From: Citrobacter braakii
Lineage (GTDB): Bacteria > Pseudomonadota > Gammaproteobacteria > Enterobacterales > Enterobacteriaceae
DNA: 64,000 bases
NCBI RefSeq assembly: GCF_002075345.1
Contig: NZ_NAEW01000004.1
Span: forward strand, 248,001 to 312,000
Reading direction: 5' to 3'
Position numbers and translations under genes: made by a program
Shown: one piece after another, positions 28,806 through 40,095 of the stretch
Numbering within the stretch: position 1 is the first letter of the stretch
Layout of the letters: the number at the start of each line of letters is the position of its first letter
The notes under the pieces: generated by a model
Databases searched by the model: none
What the model saw: the letters and a program-made list of their open reading frames with translations, nothing else
What the model was told of the DNA's origin: nothing

Positions 28806-30059
28806 TTATCCCCTTCTCGCCAGCGTCGCACCATCGGCAAAGTAGGCTTTGATCCCCGCCAGAATCGACTCTGCAACTTCCTGCTGGAAGGTCGCAGTTT
28901 TGAGCTTACGCTCTTCCTCAACGTTACTGATAAATGCGGTTTCCACCAGAATAGACGGAATATCCGGCGCTTTAAGTACCGCAAACCCGGCTTGTTCAAC
29001 CTGGTTCTTATGCAGATTGTTAACTTTACCGAGCTTATTCAATACCGCTTTACCAAACTTCAGGCTATCGGCGATGGTCAGCGATTGCACCATGTCGAAC
29101 ATGGTATGGTCGACGTAGCGATCGCCGCTCTTGCTGACGCCGCCAATCAAATCCGAGGCGTTCTGAGTTTGCGCCAGATATTTCGCGGCGGTGCTGGTCG
29201 CCCCTTTAGTCGAGAGCGCAAATACCGACGAACCTCTGGGCTGTCGACTGGTAAATGCATCGGCGTGAATAGAGACAAACAGGTCTGCACGCTGCTTCTG
29301 CGCTTTCGCCACGCGGACTTTAAGCGGAATGAAGATATCTTCATTTCGCGTCATAAAGACCTTCATGTTGCCCTCTTTCTCTATGAGGGCTTGCAGGCGT
29401 CGGGCAATCTGCAGCACCACATCTTTCTCACGCGTCTTGTATTTCCCCACCGCACCGGAGTCCTCTCCGCCATGTCCTGGGTCGAGCATAATGACAATGG
29501 GACGATCGCGCCCCGCTTTACCCGGCTGCGGGCCACTTTGCGCAGGCGGCACCTGTTTGTCCAGATCGCCCTTGTTGTATTCTTCCAGCAACGCCAGCAG
29601 CGGATCCTGAACATCCTGGGCATTCGCGGGATAGAGATCCATCACCAGACGTTCTTTAAAGCCGGCCACCGGAGCCAGCGCAAAAAGTTGCGGCTTCACA
29701 TTCTGTTTCAGCTCGAACACCATCCGCACGGTCTGTGGGTCAAACTGCCCGACGCGCGCCGATTTAATATACGGATCGTCAGGACGGATCTGCGCACCCA
29801 TGCCCTTGAGCACCGAGTTCAAATTAACGCCTTCAATATCCACAACCACACGCTCAGGATTACTCAGGGCAAACTGTTTGTATTTCAGCAGACGGTTAGA
29901 TTCTACCGTGACGCGGGTGTAGCTGGACGCTGGCCAGACACGTACGGCAACGACCTGACTCATGGCAGCCAGACCAACCTGGCTGACGCTCAAAAGCCAC
30001 ATAGCACCCGCACCTTTCAGTAAACGGCGGCGACTGATTGCTGAATTGGATCCCGACAT
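28806..30059 (-). CDS. amiC: N-acetylmuramoyl-L-alanine amidase AmiC
   Basis: A 417-residue periplasmic amidase exported by Tat (twin-arginine [10 protein letters not shown] at 9-18). An AMIN domain follows ([16 protein letters not shown] region) for septal targeting. The C-terminal zinc Amidase_3 domain has [22 protein letters not shown] and the final Glu in [10 protein letters not shown]. It splits septal murein during division and is activated by NlpD. The ATG at 30059 starts the Tat signal; a longer reading would put residues before it. Confidence 0.97.
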   Translation of the reverse strand: MSGSNSAISRRRLLKGAGAMWLLSVSQVGLAAMSQVVAVRVWPASSYTRVTVESNRLLKYKQFALSNPERVVVDIEGVNLNSVLKGMGAQIRPDDPYIKSARVGQFDPQTVRMVFELKQNVKPQLFALAPVAGFKERLVMDLYPANAQDVQDPLLALLEEYNKGDLDKQVPPAQSGPQPGKAGRDRPIVIMLDPGHGGEDSGAVGKYKTREKDVVLQIARRLQALIEKEGNMKVFMTRNEDIFIPLKVRVAKAQKQRADLFVSIHADAFTSRQPRGSSVFALSTKGATSTAAKYLAQTQNASDLIGGVSKSGDRYVDHTMFDMVQSLTIADSLKFGKAVLNKLGKVNNLHKNQVEQAGFAVLKAPDIPSILVETAFISNVEEERKLKTATFQQEVAESILAGIKAYFADGATLARRG

Positions 30060-30244
30060 GCTTCTCCCGAGCAAAAAGAAATCTTTATTGAGGTAATACG
30101 TAAAACGTCTGAATTGACCGGAAACTTTAGCGAATGACGCATAATCTGTCATCTATAAAAGGGTAAACATTCTTTTTATATTCACGGCATTACTGAGAAA
30201 AATCTTCGGCATGGGTAAAAATTACGCTTGCGCACAGCGCCAAA

Positions 30245-30283
30245 ACAGAATAAAAATACACAAATTACGAATAATCATGCAAT
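30245..30283 (+). promoter_or_regulatory. Tandem ARG boxes (ArgR operator) of argA
   Basis: Two 18-bp sites resembling TNTGAATWWWWATTCANW lie at 30245-30262 (core GAATAAAAATACA) and 30266-30283 (core GAATAATCATGCA), 3 bp apart. This is the standard spacing for an ArgR hexamer. They end 11 bp before the argA GTG. Confidence 0.65.
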
Positions 30284-30294
30284 GAGGGTGTACC

Positions 30295-31626
30295 GTGGTG
30301 AAGGAGCGTAGAACCGAACTGGTACAGGGATTCCGCCATTCTGTTCCCTATATCAATACCCATCGGGGAAAGACGTTTGTCATTATGCTGGGCGGCGAAG
30401 CCATCGAGCATGAAAACTTTTCCAGTATCGTCAATGACATTGGCCTTCTTCATAGCCTCGGCATCCGCCTTGTCGTGGTCTATGGCGCACGACCGCAGAT
30501 TGATGCCAATCTTGCGGCACATCATCATGAACCGGTGTACCACAAGAATACGCGCGTTACCGACGCTAAAACCCTGGAGCTGGTCAAACAGGCGGCAGGG
30601 TTACTTCAGCTTGATATTACCGCCCGCCTGTCAATGAGCCTGAATAATACGCCATTGCAGGGGGCGCACATCAATGTGGTCAGCGGTAATTTTATTATCT
30701 CCCAGCCGCTGGGCGTTGATGACGGCGTGGATTACTGCCATAGCGGACGTATTCGTCGTATTGATGAAGATGCCATTCACCGGCAGTTAGACAGTGGCGC
30801 GATTGTGCTGATGGGTCCGGTCGCCGTTTCCGTCACCGGTGAGAGCTTTAACCTGACTTCAGAAGAGGTCGCCACGCAGTTGGCTATCAAACTGAAGGCA
30901 GAGAAAATGATCGGCTTTTGCTCCTCTCAGGGCGTCACCAACGATGATGGCGATATTATTTCCGAGCTGTTTCCTAACGAAGCCCAGGCGCGCGTTGAGT
31001 TGCAGGAAGAGAAAGGCGATTACAGCTCCGGCACAGTGCGCTTCCTGCGTGGGGCAGTGAAAGCCTGTCGCAGTGGGGTACGGCGCTGCCATCTGATCAG
31101 CTATCAGGAAGATGGCGCATTGCTGCAGGAACTGTTCTCCCGTGACGGGATCGGTACGCAGATCGTAATGGAAAGCGCCGAGCAGATCCGCCGCGCTACC
31201 ATTAACGATATCGGCGGGATTCTGGAGCTGATCCGTCCGCTGGAGCAACAAGGCATTCTGGTACGTCGCTCCCGCGAACAACTGGAAATGGAGATCGACA
31301 AATTCACGATTATTCAGCGCGATAACCTGACCATCGCCTGCGCCGCTCTGTACCCTTTCCCGGAGGAGAGAATTGGCGAAATGGCGTGCGTGGCGGTGCA
31401 TCCGGACTACCGTAGCTCATCGCGCGGGGAAGTATTGCTGGAGCGGATCGCCGCGCAGGCCCGGCAAATGGGACTGAGCAAACTGTTCGTGCTGACCACG
31501 CGCAGCATTCACTGGTTCCAGGAACGTGGTTTCACGCCGGTGGATATCGACCTGCTGCCGGAAAGCAAGAAAGAGATGTACAACTATCAGCGGCGGTCAA
31601 AGGTGCTGATGGCGGATTTGGGGTAG
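30295..31626 (+). CDS. argA: N-acetylglutamate synthase ArgA
   Basis: A 443-residue enzyme for the first step of arginine synthesis, acetyl-CoA plus glutamate to N-acetylglutamate. An N-terminal amino-acid-kinase-like regulatory domain ([14 protein letters not shown]) binds arginine. The C-terminal GNAT domain has [23 protein letters not shown]. It starts at GTG (30295) with GAGGG upstream, as in E. coli, and has the exact family length. Divergent from amiC. A REP follows the stop. Confidence 0.97.
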   Translation: MVKERRTELVQGFRHSVPYINTHRGKTFVIMLGGEAIEHENFSSIVNDIGLLHSLGIRLVVVYGARPQIDANLAAHHHEPVYHKNTRVTDAKTLELVKQAAGLLQLDITARLSMSLNNTPLQGAHINVVSGNFIISQPLGVDDGVDYCHSGRIRRIDEDAIHRQLDSGAIVLMGPVAVSVTGESFNLTSEEVATQLAIKLKAEKMIGFCSSQGVTNDDGDIISELFPNEAQARVELQEEKGDYSSGTVRFLRGAVKACRSGVRRCHLISYQEDGALLQELFSRDGIGTQIVMESAEQIRRATINDIGGILELIRPLEQQGILVRRSREQLEMEIDKFTIIQRDNLTIACAALYPFPEERIGEMACVAVHPDYRSSSRGEVLLERIAAQARQMGLSKLFVLTTRSIHWFQERGFTPVDIDLLPESKKEMYNYQRRSKVLMADLG

Positions 31627-31630
31627 TAGT

Positions 31631-31668
31631 CGTTGCCGGATGCGGTATAAATGCCTTATCCGGCAACG
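31631..31668 (+). repeat. REP between argA and recD
   Basis: CGTTGCCGGATGCGG...TGCCTTATCCGGCAACG, a long near-perfect palindrome filling the 46-bp space between the convergent ends of argA and recD. Confidence 0.9.
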
Positions 31669-31672
31669 AATT

Positions 31673-33493
31673 TTATTGATTAAACAACGCCGCCAATCCG
31701 CTGCGACGTTCGGTGCGGGTGGCAATGGCGTTACTTAATATCCGCTCATCGGCATACAGTGACAGACGCCGGCGCGCGCGGGTGACGGCGGTATAGACCA
31801 GCTCGCGGGTAACCACAGGTGAATGCTGGCTCGGTAAAATCAACGCCGCATGGTCAAACTCAGATCCCTGTGATTTGTGCACGGTCATCGCCCAGGTGGT
31901 TTCATGTTCAGGTAAGCGACTGGGCTGGACTGATTTGATAGAACCGTCCGGCAGCGCAAACCACACCCTCAGGCCCTGTCCACGATCGAGGGCAATGCCG
32001 ATATCACCGTTAAATAATCCCAGCGAACTGTCATTGCGCGCGATCATCACCGGCCTTCCCTCATACCAGCGGCTATGCGTTGAACGATGAATTTTACGTT
32101 TTTGCGCCATCACCTGCTCAAGGCGTTCATTCAAACCACCCACGCCAAACGGGCCTTCACGCAGGGCACACAACAGCTGATACTCATTGAAGGCCTGAAT
32201 GACGGCATCCGGCTCAGCGCCCTCGCGCAGTAAATCCAGATAGTGCCCATAACCCGCCAGCGCCTCATCCAACATCGCGGCGTAATCTTCGCTGCTATGT
32301 AGCGTGCGTTTTTCGATGTCGCTAAACCCCTGCTGGAAGACCGTTTTGAGCGCGGCTTTGTCACCACGATTAATCGCAGCAGCCAACTGACCGATTCCGG
32401 AATCGCTACCGAAACGGTAACTCTTTTGCAGCAGACACAAACTGTCGCGCAAAGCGGCGGCCTGAGTTCCCGGACCTGCCGGAATAGCGCTTCCGGTCAG
32501 ACGACTGAGCTGGCGGGCGCGTTCCGGGGTAAACCCGTCACCGACGAAAGCACAGATATCCCCCAGCACCGCCCCCGCTTCGACGGAAGCGAGCTGGTCA
32601 CGATCGCCAAGAAAAATCACCCGCCCGTGCGGCGGCAGCGCATCGATAAGGCGCGACATCATCGGCAAATCAATCATCGAGGCTTCATCCACCACCAGCA
32701 CATCCAGATGCAGCGGGTTTCCCGCATGATGGCGCAGGCGCTGACTGCCTGGCTGAGCGCCTAATAATCGATGCAACGTACTGGCGTCATCGGGAATGCG
32801 TTTCTTTTGCTCTTCGGTTAACGGCAGTTCTCGTAGCGCTGCGCCCAGCGAGGCAGTCAGGCGCGCTGCCGCCTTTCCAGTAGGAGCCGCCAGACGAATA
32901 CGGCAGCGTTCTCCCTCCGCCATCTGAATCAACGCCGCCAGAAGCCTCGCAACTGTTGTCGTTTTTCCGGTCCCCGGCCCGCCGGAGATCACCGATATAC
33001 GACGGGTCAACGCCACCGCAGCGGCCACTTTTTGCCAGTTAACACCTTCCGCTGGTGGAAACAACGCCGCCAGCGTGTGGGTAAGCCGTTGTTCATCCAC
33101 CTCAATGGCGTGGTTAACTTCACTGAAAAAGCGAGCCACCGCCCGTTCGTTATGCCACATCCGGTTCAGATACAAGCGATCGCCGTGCAGCACCAGCGGC
33201 GTGGGTTGCTCACCACGGCTTACCGCCCCGGAGGCCAGCAGACATTCCGTCCAGTCTTCTGGCTCCCCTACTTCAGCGAGCCAGGCGCTTAAAAGGGGAT
33301 GGGCGTCCTCGCTCAGGGATAACCGCGAAAGTGGTAAGCAGACGTGCCCTTCTCCTGCTTCACGACTGAGCAACGCCGCCGCCAGCGCAACGGCAGGGTT
33401 ATCATTTCCGGCAACCGCCAGCGCAAACTGAGCATCCAGAGGCCGGAGCTGTTTTTGCTCCACAGCCTCCAGTAATCGTTTCTGGATTGTCAT
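31673..33493 (-). CDS. recD: Exodeoxyribonuclease V subunit RecD
   Basis: A 606-residue SF1B 5'-3' helicase of RecBCD, two residues shorter than E. coli. Walker A is [18 protein letters not shown], Walker B-like [12 protein letters not shown], and a helicase C-terminal motif is [13 protein letters not shown]. RecD is the fast motor and suppresses RecA loading until Chi. Its start overlaps the recB stop by 4 bp (ATGA), ensuring coupled synthesis. Confidence 0.97.
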   Translation of the reverse strand: MTIQKRLLEAVEQKQLRPLDAQFALAVAGNDNPAVALAAALLSREAGEGHVCLPLSRLSLSEDAHPLLSAWLAEVGEPEDWTECLLASGAVSRGEQPTPLVLHGDRLYLNRMWHNERAVARFFSEVNHAIEVDEQRLTHTLAALFPPAEGVNWQKVAAAVALTRRISVISGGPGTGKTTTVARLLAALIQMAEGERCRIRLAAPTGKAAARLTASLGAALRELPLTEEQKKRIPDDASTLHRLLGAQPGSQRLRHHAGNPLHLDVLVVDEASMIDLPMMSRLIDALPPHGRVIFLGDRDQLASVEAGAVLGDICAFVGDGFTPERARQLSRLTGSAIPAGPGTQAAALRDSLCLLQKSYRFGSDSGIGQLAAAINRGDKAALKTVFQQGFSDIEKRTLHSSEDYAAMLDEALAGYGHYLDLLREGAEPDAVIQAFNEYQLLCALREGPFGVGGLNERLEQVMAQKRKIHRSTHSRWYEGRPVMIARNDSSLGLFNGDIGIALDRGQGLRVWFALPDGSIKSVQPSRLPEHETTWAMTVHKSQGSEFDHAALILPSQHSPVVTRELVYTAVTRARRRLSLYADERILSNAIATRTERRSGLAALFNQ

Positions 33494-36400
33494 GACATCT
33501 CCTCCAGTGGCGCACCGACAAACATCTCGTCCATCAAGGCGATTAACTCCCCGTCAGGTCGGGTCGCGTAAATTCCCTGTTGCGGATTTTCACTGTCAAT
33601 GCCACGCAAGAAGAGATAGATAACACCGCCAAAATGGCGTTCATAATCATAATCAGCAATGCGATGGCGCAAGTAGCGATGCAGCGCCAGGGTATAAAGT
33701 TGATACTGCAGGTCGTAGCGATGCGCCTGCATGGCAGAGGCCATCGCCTGCTGCGTATACGCTGAGCTGTCTTCCCCAAGCCAGTTCGATTTGTAATCGA
33801 GAAGGTAATAACGCCCCTGGTGGCGGAAAACCAGGTCAATAAATCCTTTCAGCATGCCGCGTACCTGCATAAATTCCAACGCAGGGCACCCCGCGGAGAG
33901 CGGATCGTATTGGCGAATTAACGCATCAAGTTGGCTGGCCATCAGCGGCTGCGAAATCGGCAGGTAAAACTCCATCTCCACCTGTTTTTCACCCGCGGAA
34001 AGATGGCTCAAACTTACGCCCGTCTCGTTGAGAGGCGCCTGCAAAATGGCATCCAGCCATTCGGTCAAAACCGGCGTCCAGTGCGCGTCATAACCGCCCA
34101 ACGCCAGTTTTTCCTCGACCCAACTCGGATCTACCGGTTGAGTAAAGTCGAGATCTTCAAACAGGCTATGCAAGAATGTACCTGGCGAAGCGCCGCGCGG
34201 GAACTGATGCGGTGTAAGCCCTGACTCTTCAATAACCTCACCAACGCCTGCGGCATCAATATCCAGTCGCGGGATCAGATCCTGCGCGATTCCATGCCCA
34301 CGCTGTTGCAGACCGGAATAACTGGTCACGCGCCAGCTATCGCCGGGCGTACGCTGCAGTATTTTCGCACTCAGTTCGCAGCTAACAGCCTGCGCAACTT
34401 GCCAGCGTTCACCGTCAGGCTGCGCAGGCGTCTGGCAGGCAATATCGTCGCTACACAGTGCTTCAATCGCACTACGCAGACCCGCGGCATCCATCGGCTC
34501 ACCTTTTTGCAACAGGCGACCAAGGGCGCTGTGATGTACATCGGTATCCCCTTTTTTATCGCCCCGACGTCGCACCAACGGCGCAACGCCAAGGCTGCAG
34601 TGCCATACCGAACGGGTTAGCGCGACATAGAGCAAACGCAGGTCTTCCGCCAGACGCTCCGCTTCAGCCAGCTCAACGCTCTCCTCGGCATCGCTGAGAT
34701 CCAGCACGGCTTCAAAAGAGCTGCGATCGTGGTAGAAAGCCTGATCCTGGACGCGGAAATTCGTGATAAACGGCAGCCAGACCAGCGGATACTCCAGCCC
34801 TTTAGATTTATGGATAGTGACGATTTTGACCAGATGCTTGTCGCTTTCCAGCCTGAGCTGCTGGCTGGACGCGTTGCTGTCGGGTTCAAGAATATGCTGG
34901 GACAGCCAGCGCACCAGCGCATGCTCGCTTTCCAGCTGCGAGCCTGCTTCCTGTAACAGTTCGCTGATATGTAAAATATCGGTCAGGCGGCGTTCGCCCC
35001 CCGCCGTCGCCAGCAGGTTTTCCGCAATCTGGCGGGTTGTCATCAGCGCGCGCAGCATCGGCATCACGCCGCGTTTATGCCAGATCTGACGATAGCCATC
35101 AAACTCTTCGACCACCGCATCCCAGGCATTTTCGTCGTTATTTAAGGCTTCAAGATCCTGCGCATTCAGCCCCATCATTGAGGTCGCCAGCGCGCTACGC
35201 AGCGTGTTCTCACGCTCCGGCGTCATCACCGCCTGCAGCACCCACAGTAACTCCCGCGCTTCCAGCGTTTCAAATACGCTGTCACGGTTGGAAAGGTAGA
35301 CGGAGGGAATTGCCAGCTGCGTCAGCGCATCACGGACCAGTGCCGCCTCCTGGCGGCTACGAACCAGTACGCTGATGTCCGACGCGCGTACCGGACTGGA
35401 TGTTTTACCACTGACCAGTTGCGCAGCGCCAGACTGCCCGGCCTTAAGCCAGTCGCGAATTTGCGTGGCGCACACCTGGGCCATGTAGTTCTGATAATCG
35501 CCTACGCCGCAGCTTTCCCCTTCCATCAGCCACATGCTCATGGCTGGCTGTGTCTCACCGTGTAAAACAAACCGAAACGACTGGTTTTTTTCTGCAAATT
35601 TTACCGGGCTAAAGGGGATTTCGCGGAACATAAAGGCGTCATCCATCTGGCTGAAAAGCGTATTTACGCTATTGACCATGCCGGGGGCCGAACGCCAGTT
35701 GGTATCGAGCGTATAGTGTGCGCTGACCTCGCTGCGCGCCTTCATATAGGTGAAGATATCCGCGCCGCGAAACGCGTAAATCGCCTGTTTTGGGTCGCCA
35801 ATCAGCAGCAGTGCGGTATCCGGCTGATGCTGCCAGATCCGGCGAAAAATACGGTACTGCTGCGGATCGGTATCCTGAAATTCATCGATCATCGCGACCG
35901 GAAAACGGGTACGGATAGCCGTCGCCAGCGCATCGCCGCTTTCACTGCGCAACGCCCCATCCAGACGGCTGAGCATATCGTCAAAGCCTAGCTCACCGCG
36001 GCGTCGTTTCTCCTCGGCAACCGCTGAACGGATCTCCGCCAGCGCCCGGGTGATCACCAGATCGCGGAGAGTTAACGGTTCGCTAAGCAGTTCATCAATA
36101 GCGACAAACAGCGGGTGCTGAGGGGTTATTCCGCCCGCTTTAGTGCGCTCTTCCAGAAAACGCTGTGAGAATTTCTCCAGCGCGTCAGGAAGCTGATAAC
36201 TTTGGGTTTCTTCTTGCGCCCATGCGCTGATCTTTTCGATCCACTTACCCTGGTTACCACGGTTAAATTTACGCCGGTCGATCCCGGAGGCTTCCAGCAG
36301 GCCATCCAGCTCATCAACGGAATCACGCCATTGCTGCTTGATCTGGTTAATGCGCGCGAGAATTTGTTCGTGTCGGGAAGCCAGCGTTTCGTCATCAGAC

Positions 36401-37035
36401 GGCGGAGCCTTGATGACCGGCGCTTCCCCCTGCAGATAGCGATCGATGTCTCTCAGCAGAGCCTGCGGTCCTTTCCACGTTTCAAAAATCACCTGCGCAA
36501 TGTCGCGGGGTAGTGGATAGCAGTGTCGACGCCAGAAGTCCGCACAGGCCTGATAGCGCAGCAGCGATTCATCTTCTATCAGTTGCTGTTCGAACAGCAT
36601 GCCTGATTCAAAGGCGTTGAGACTGAGCATACGCTGACAAAAGCCGTGGATGGTAAACACCGCCGCTTCATCCATCTGTCTTTCAGCCAATAGCAGCCAC
36701 TGAGCGGCCTGTTTTTTATCGGCGATTTCATCTAACAAACGGGCATATAGCGGGTTGTCGGTCTTTTCACGCAGGCAGGCAATTCGCAGTTCATGAATGT
36801 TGCTACGAATTCGTCCGCGCAACTCTTCGGTGGCCGCCTCGGTGAAGGTGACCACGAGCAGTTCTTCAACGGTCAGAGGACGAGGAAAGGCGGCAGAGCC
36901 GCCCAGTCCAAGCAGTAAACGTAAATACAGGGCGGCGATGGTAAAGGTTTTACCGGTGCCCGCAGAGGCTTCAATCAGGCGCTCGCCCGTCAGGGGCAAG
37001 CGCAGTGGATCAAGGGACTCAGCGGCATCATTCAT
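33490..37035 (-). CDS. recB: Exodeoxyribonuclease V subunit RecB
   Basis: A 1181-residue protein: SF1A 3'-5' helicase plus C-terminal nuclease. Walker A ASAGTGKT is at 23-30. [18 protein letters not shown] is helicase motif [19 protein letters not shown] a late helicase motif, and [12 protein letters not shown] holds the nuclease Asp/Lys. I start at the ATG at 37035 ([15 protein letters not shown]), which aligns with the E. coli N-terminus and overlaps ptrA by 8 bp. It unwinds and cuts DNA ends, and loads RecA after Chi. Confidence 0.97.
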   Translation of the reverse strand: MNDAAESLDPLRLPLTGERLIEASAGTGKTFTIAALYLRLLLGLGGSAAFPRPLTVEELLVVTFTEAATEELRGRIRSNIHELRIACLREKTDNPLYARLLDEIADKKQAAQWLLLAERQMDEAAVFTIHGFCQRMLSLNAFESGMLFEQQLIEDESLLRYQACADFWRRHCYPLPRDIAQVIFETWKGPQALLRDIDRYLQGEAPVIKAPPSDDETLASRHEQILARINQIKQQWRDSVDELDGLLEASGIDRRKFNRGNQGKWIEKISAWAQEETQSYQLPDALEKFSQRFLEERTKAGGITPQHPLFVAIDELLSEPLTLRDLVITRALAEIRSAVAEEKRRRGELGFDDMLSRLDGALRSESGDALATAIRTRFPVAMIDEFQDTDPQQYRIFRRIWQHQPDTALLLIGDPKQAIYAFRGADIFTYMKARSEVSAHYTLDTNWRSAPGMVNSVNTLFSQMDDAFMFREIPFSPVKFAEKNQSFRFVLHGETQPAMSMWLMEGESCGVGDYQNYMAQVCATQIRDWLKAGQSGAAQLVSGKTSSPVRASDISVLVRSRQEAALVRDALTQLAIPSVYLSNRDSVFETLEARELLWVLQAVMTPERENTLRSALATSMMGLNAQDLEALNNDENAWDAVVEEFDGYRQIWHKRGVMPMLRALMTTRQIAENLLATAGGERRLTDILHISELLQEAGSQLESEHALVRWLSQHILEPDSNASSQQLRLESDKHLVKIVTIHKSKGLEYPLVWLPFITNFRVQDQAFYHDRSSFEAVLDLSDAEESVELAEAERLAEDLRLLYVALTRSVWHCSLGVAPLVRRRGDKKGDTDVHHSALGRLLQKGEPMDAAGLRSAIEALCSDDIACQTPAQPDGERWQVAQAVSCELSAKILQRTPGDSWRVTSYSGLQQRGHGIAQDLIPRLDIDAAGVGEVIEESGLTPHQFPRGASPGTFLHSLFEDLDFTQPVDPSWVEEKLALGGYDAHWTPVLTEWLDAILQAPLNETGVSLSHLSAGEKQVEMEFYLPISQPLMASQLDALIRQYDPLSAGCPALEFMQVRGMLKGFIDLVFRHQGRYYLLDYKSNWLGEDSSAYTQQAMASAMQAHRYDLQYQLYTLALHRYLRHRIADYDYERHFGGVIYLFLRGIDSENPQQGIYATRPDGELIALMDEMFVGAPLEEMS

Positions 37036-39916
37036 TCTTATCACTCATCAGGGGTAAGGTTTGCTGCAACGCGCTGACGGTCTGCCACACTTTCCAGCCT
37101 TCCGGGTGCACATATTCTGCTTTCCCGTTCTGACTGCCGGAAACCTGTGACAGTATCGCCATGCCTTGCGGCTCAACCACCGCCTGATGGAAGAAGTCGG
37201 CAAGTTTTTGCGGCGTCAGCAGTTTAATCTGAGCCACTATTTTATCACGTGAATCGAAGCGCATATTGCCGCGATCAAAATCTTTGCTTAACTGTGAGGC
37301 TTCTTCCCCCAGCGTTTGCGGCGCCTGCAGCATTTGCGCAATAATCGCCTGCTGAATTTGCGCAAACTCTTCAGGTTTCATCGCCCGCAGCTTCGCTTCC
37401 GCCGTCGGGAAAAACGCTTTATAACGCTCCCAAAGATAAGACGGCTGCTTATCATTGCTTTGCAGCAGGAACCCCATTCCCCACTGACGGCCGATACTCA
37501 TCGGGAAAGCAAATACAGCGTAGCCTAACTGCTCTTCAGTACGCAGTTGATTGTAGAACCACGGCTGAACAATCTGCCCTAACATGGCGCTGTAGGCTGA
37601 ACTGGCGTATTCATCGTATCCGGTTGGCACAAATACCGCCGCCAGCGCGGAGTCCGTGCTACTGCCTGCTTTTTCAAAGATGACGGACTGCTTCTTGTCC
37701 ACAACCACATCTTTATTGCGACACCACTGTGACCCGTTAGCGCCAAGCTGTTGTTGGATATCCCGCGCCATGGTCGTCGCCTGAGCGGCGCTCATATTAC
37801 CAATTACCAGGAATTCAGGCCGCGCACCGGTTTTTAAGGCGTCGCGGTACGTCATCACCTCTTTCAGGGTGATGGAAGGCAGTAGCTTACGGCGCTCATC
37901 GCGTGAGAAGTACGGCACCTGAGAAAGCATTTGCACTGGCATAATTGCCTGATCGTAGGCTTTACCCTTCTCTGCAGAATCCATCATCTGGGCATACCAG
38001 GATTTCGCCTGTTCCAGCTGTTCATCCGTTGAGGTGTAGCTGAAATAGCCGCTCAGCAGAGCCTGAAAAAGCTGCGGCAGACGTTGGGTGTAGCCGTTGG
38101 CGTTAAGCATTAACCCATTGTTAGCGTTGGTAGAGAAACCAATTCCACCTACCGACGCCTGGTTGCTTAACTGATCGAGCGCAATCCCCGCCAGGTAATC
38201 GTTAAGTGCGAATAATACCTGGTTGCGAGCGCTGTCCATGGCCTTCGGGTTACGCAGGATCACGCTGACGTCAGCCTTCGGCTCACTGGCAAAATACTGG
38301 CTCGGCGCATACACCACGCGTAGATCCGGCTCATCAACGATCAGTTCCGGGTGAGCGTATTTTTTATCCGTTTTAATCAGCGTGAAATCATCCGGAATGT
38401 AGGGGTTCAACTCCGGTAACGACAGCGCAATGCCCTGCGCTTTTTGCTGCCAGTCGGCAAAGGTTTTGTCGCTGATTTTATCCACCTGGTAAGGCGCATC
38501 GACAAAATAAGCGGTTTTATTATGCGGTTCTTTCGCACTGATATACCAGATACGCGCATTCTGTGGCGTCATCATTGCCAGGCGTTGCTCAACGGCTTTC
38601 ACATCGTACTGGTCGGCAATATTCACCGCATCTAGCGTATGTTCGACAGGAACGCGGATCATGGTATCAGCCAGCCATTCCACGTAGTCCATATCACGGG
38701 TGATGGAGGGATAACGGAAATCGAGATCCAGTACGTGCGCCAGTTCGTCAAAATAGCGTTTATCGACGCCTTTATCGCGTAACAGATTGAGATAACTGAA
38801 TATTGCCGCAACAACTTCATCGCGGTTCGCCAGCCCTTTGTCGGTTAATGTCGCGGAAATGGCTAACACGCCGCTGTTCCCATTGACCACCGGATCGGAA
38901 TCCGCACGAATACCTTCAACCAGCCCCTGCTTTTGCAGCCAGTCAGACAACGTGCCAGGGCTACGATTACCAATCAGATAGGTCACCAGCTCATCGGTTT
39001 TACTGCGGAACTGCGCGCTGTTGTTATCGATACGAAACTCGACGCGCAGTACTTTACGCGGCATTGCCGGAACATAGTGGATGATGACGCCCTTTTGCGC
39101 GTCGGTGACTACCGGTACGGTAATTTCAGGCTTTGCGATATTTCTGTTCGGTACGCGTCCAAAGGTGTCAGCAGCTATCCGCGCCAGCTCTGGCAGGGGC
39201 TTATTGCTATAAATCACCGCCTTCATCAGGTTCGCGGAGTAGTACTTTTCATGAAATTTTTGTAATGCCTGCACCACCGGGTTTCCCGGTTTATCGCTTA
39301 ATGTCTCGAGATTTCCGCCGGAGAAACGCGAGCCAGGGTGCGCCGGGTTGATGGTCTCAGCACTCACCTGCGCCATACGCATCCCGTCTCGGGTGCGCGC
39401 CAGCGTCAGCTCGGAGTTAACCGCGTTACGCTCACGATCGGCATATTTTTTATCCAGCAACGGATCGGCAATAGCGTCCGCCAGGCGATCCACCGCCCCC
39501 ACCAACGCGTCGTTTTCGACTTCAAGATAGAAGGCCGTACGGTAAGGCGCAGTGCTGGCATTGTGGCTGCCGCCGTGCATTTTCAGGAATTCAGCCAGAC
39601 TGTCCGGCTGTGGGTATTTTTTCGAGCCCATCAGACACATGTGTTCGAGATAATGCGCCAGCCCCTGATGCTCGTCAGGATCTTCCAGCGAGCCCACGGG
39701 AACCACCAGTGCAGAAAGGGATTTCACGGCCTGAGGATCGGATACCAGCAACACGACCATGCCGTTATCAAGGCGCACGGCCTGATACTGGCGGGTGTCT
39801 TTATCGCTTTTACGGATGGTTTCAGCTAAAGGCTGCCAACCGGTATCTGCCTGACTTACGGGAACCCAAAGGGCGACGAACAACAGTAATGCGCTGAACC
39901 AGGTGCTGCGGGGCAT
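37028..39916 (-). CDS. ptrA: Pitrilysin (protease III) PtrA
   Basis: A 962-residue periplasmic M16 zinc metalloprotease that degrades small peptides. A signal peptide covers residues 1-23 (SQA-DT). The inverted zinc motif HYLEH is at 88-92, with the downstream glutamate in the NAVNSELTLAR region. It sits between recC and recB as in E. coli, overlaps the recB start by 8 bp, and is separated from recC by 179 bp that may carry its promoter. Confidence 0.97.
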   Translation of the reverse strand: MPRSTWFSALLLFVALWVPVSQADTGWQPLAETIRKSDKDTRQYQAVRLDNGMVVLLVSDPQAVKSLSALVVPVGSLEDPDEHQGLAHYLEHMCLMGSKKYPQPDSLAEFLKMHGGSHNASTAPYRTAFYLEVENDALVGAVDRLADAIADPLLDKKYADRERNAVNSELTLARTRDGMRMAQVSAETINPAHPGSRFSGGNLETLSDKPGNPVVQALQKFHEKYYSANLMKAVIYSNKPLPELARIAADTFGRVPNRNIAKPEITVPVVTDAQKGVIIHYVPAMPRKVLRVEFRIDNNSAQFRSKTDELVTYLIGNRSPGTLSDWLQKQGLVEGIRADSDPVVNGNSGVLAISATLTDKGLANRDEVVAAIFSYLNLLRDKGVDKRYFDELAHVLDLDFRYPSITRDMDYVEWLADTMIRVPVEHTLDAVNIADQYDVKAVEQRLAMMTPQNARIWYISAKEPHNKTAYFVDAPYQVDKISDKTFADWQQKAQGIALSLPELNPYIPDDFTLIKTDKKYAHPELIVDEPDLRVVYAPSQYFASEPKADVSVILRNPKAMDSARNQVLFALNDYLAGIALDQLSNQASVGGIGFSTNANNGLMLNANGYTQRLPQLFQALLSGYFSYTSTDEQLEQAKSWYAQMMDSAEKGKAYDQAIMPVQMLSQVPYFSRDERRKLLPSITLKEVMTYRDALKTGARPEFLVIGNMSAAQATTMARDIQQQLGANGSQWCRNKDVVVDKKQSVIFEKAGSSTDSALAAVFVPTGYDEYASSAYSAMLGQIVQPWFYNQLRTEEQLGYAVFAFPMSIGRQWGMGFLLQSNDKQPSYLWERYKAFFPTAEAKLRAMKPEEFAQIQQAIIAQMLQAPQTLGEEASQLSKDFDRGNMRFDSRDKIVAQIKLLTPQKLADFFHQAVVEPQGMAILSQVSGSQNGKAEYVHPEGWKVWQTVSALQQTLPLMSDKNE

Positions 39917-40095
39917 TCACAAACCTCATCATTAACGTATTCACCTGTTCACAGCAAAGCACGCATAAATACGTGGTCTGAACAGGGCAAGACTATGTGC
40001 TGAACGAGCCAGCATCCTCTCTTTGTAAGAATCAGTCCGTGACAGAATGCGCATCATAGTGGAAGCCATCGAACTGCGCAATTTTTATACAATCA

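Noticed and set aside
33490-37044. RecB start three codons further upstream
   Set aside because: The shorter start at 37035 aligns with E. coli RecB and keeps the usual 8-bp overlap with ptrA.
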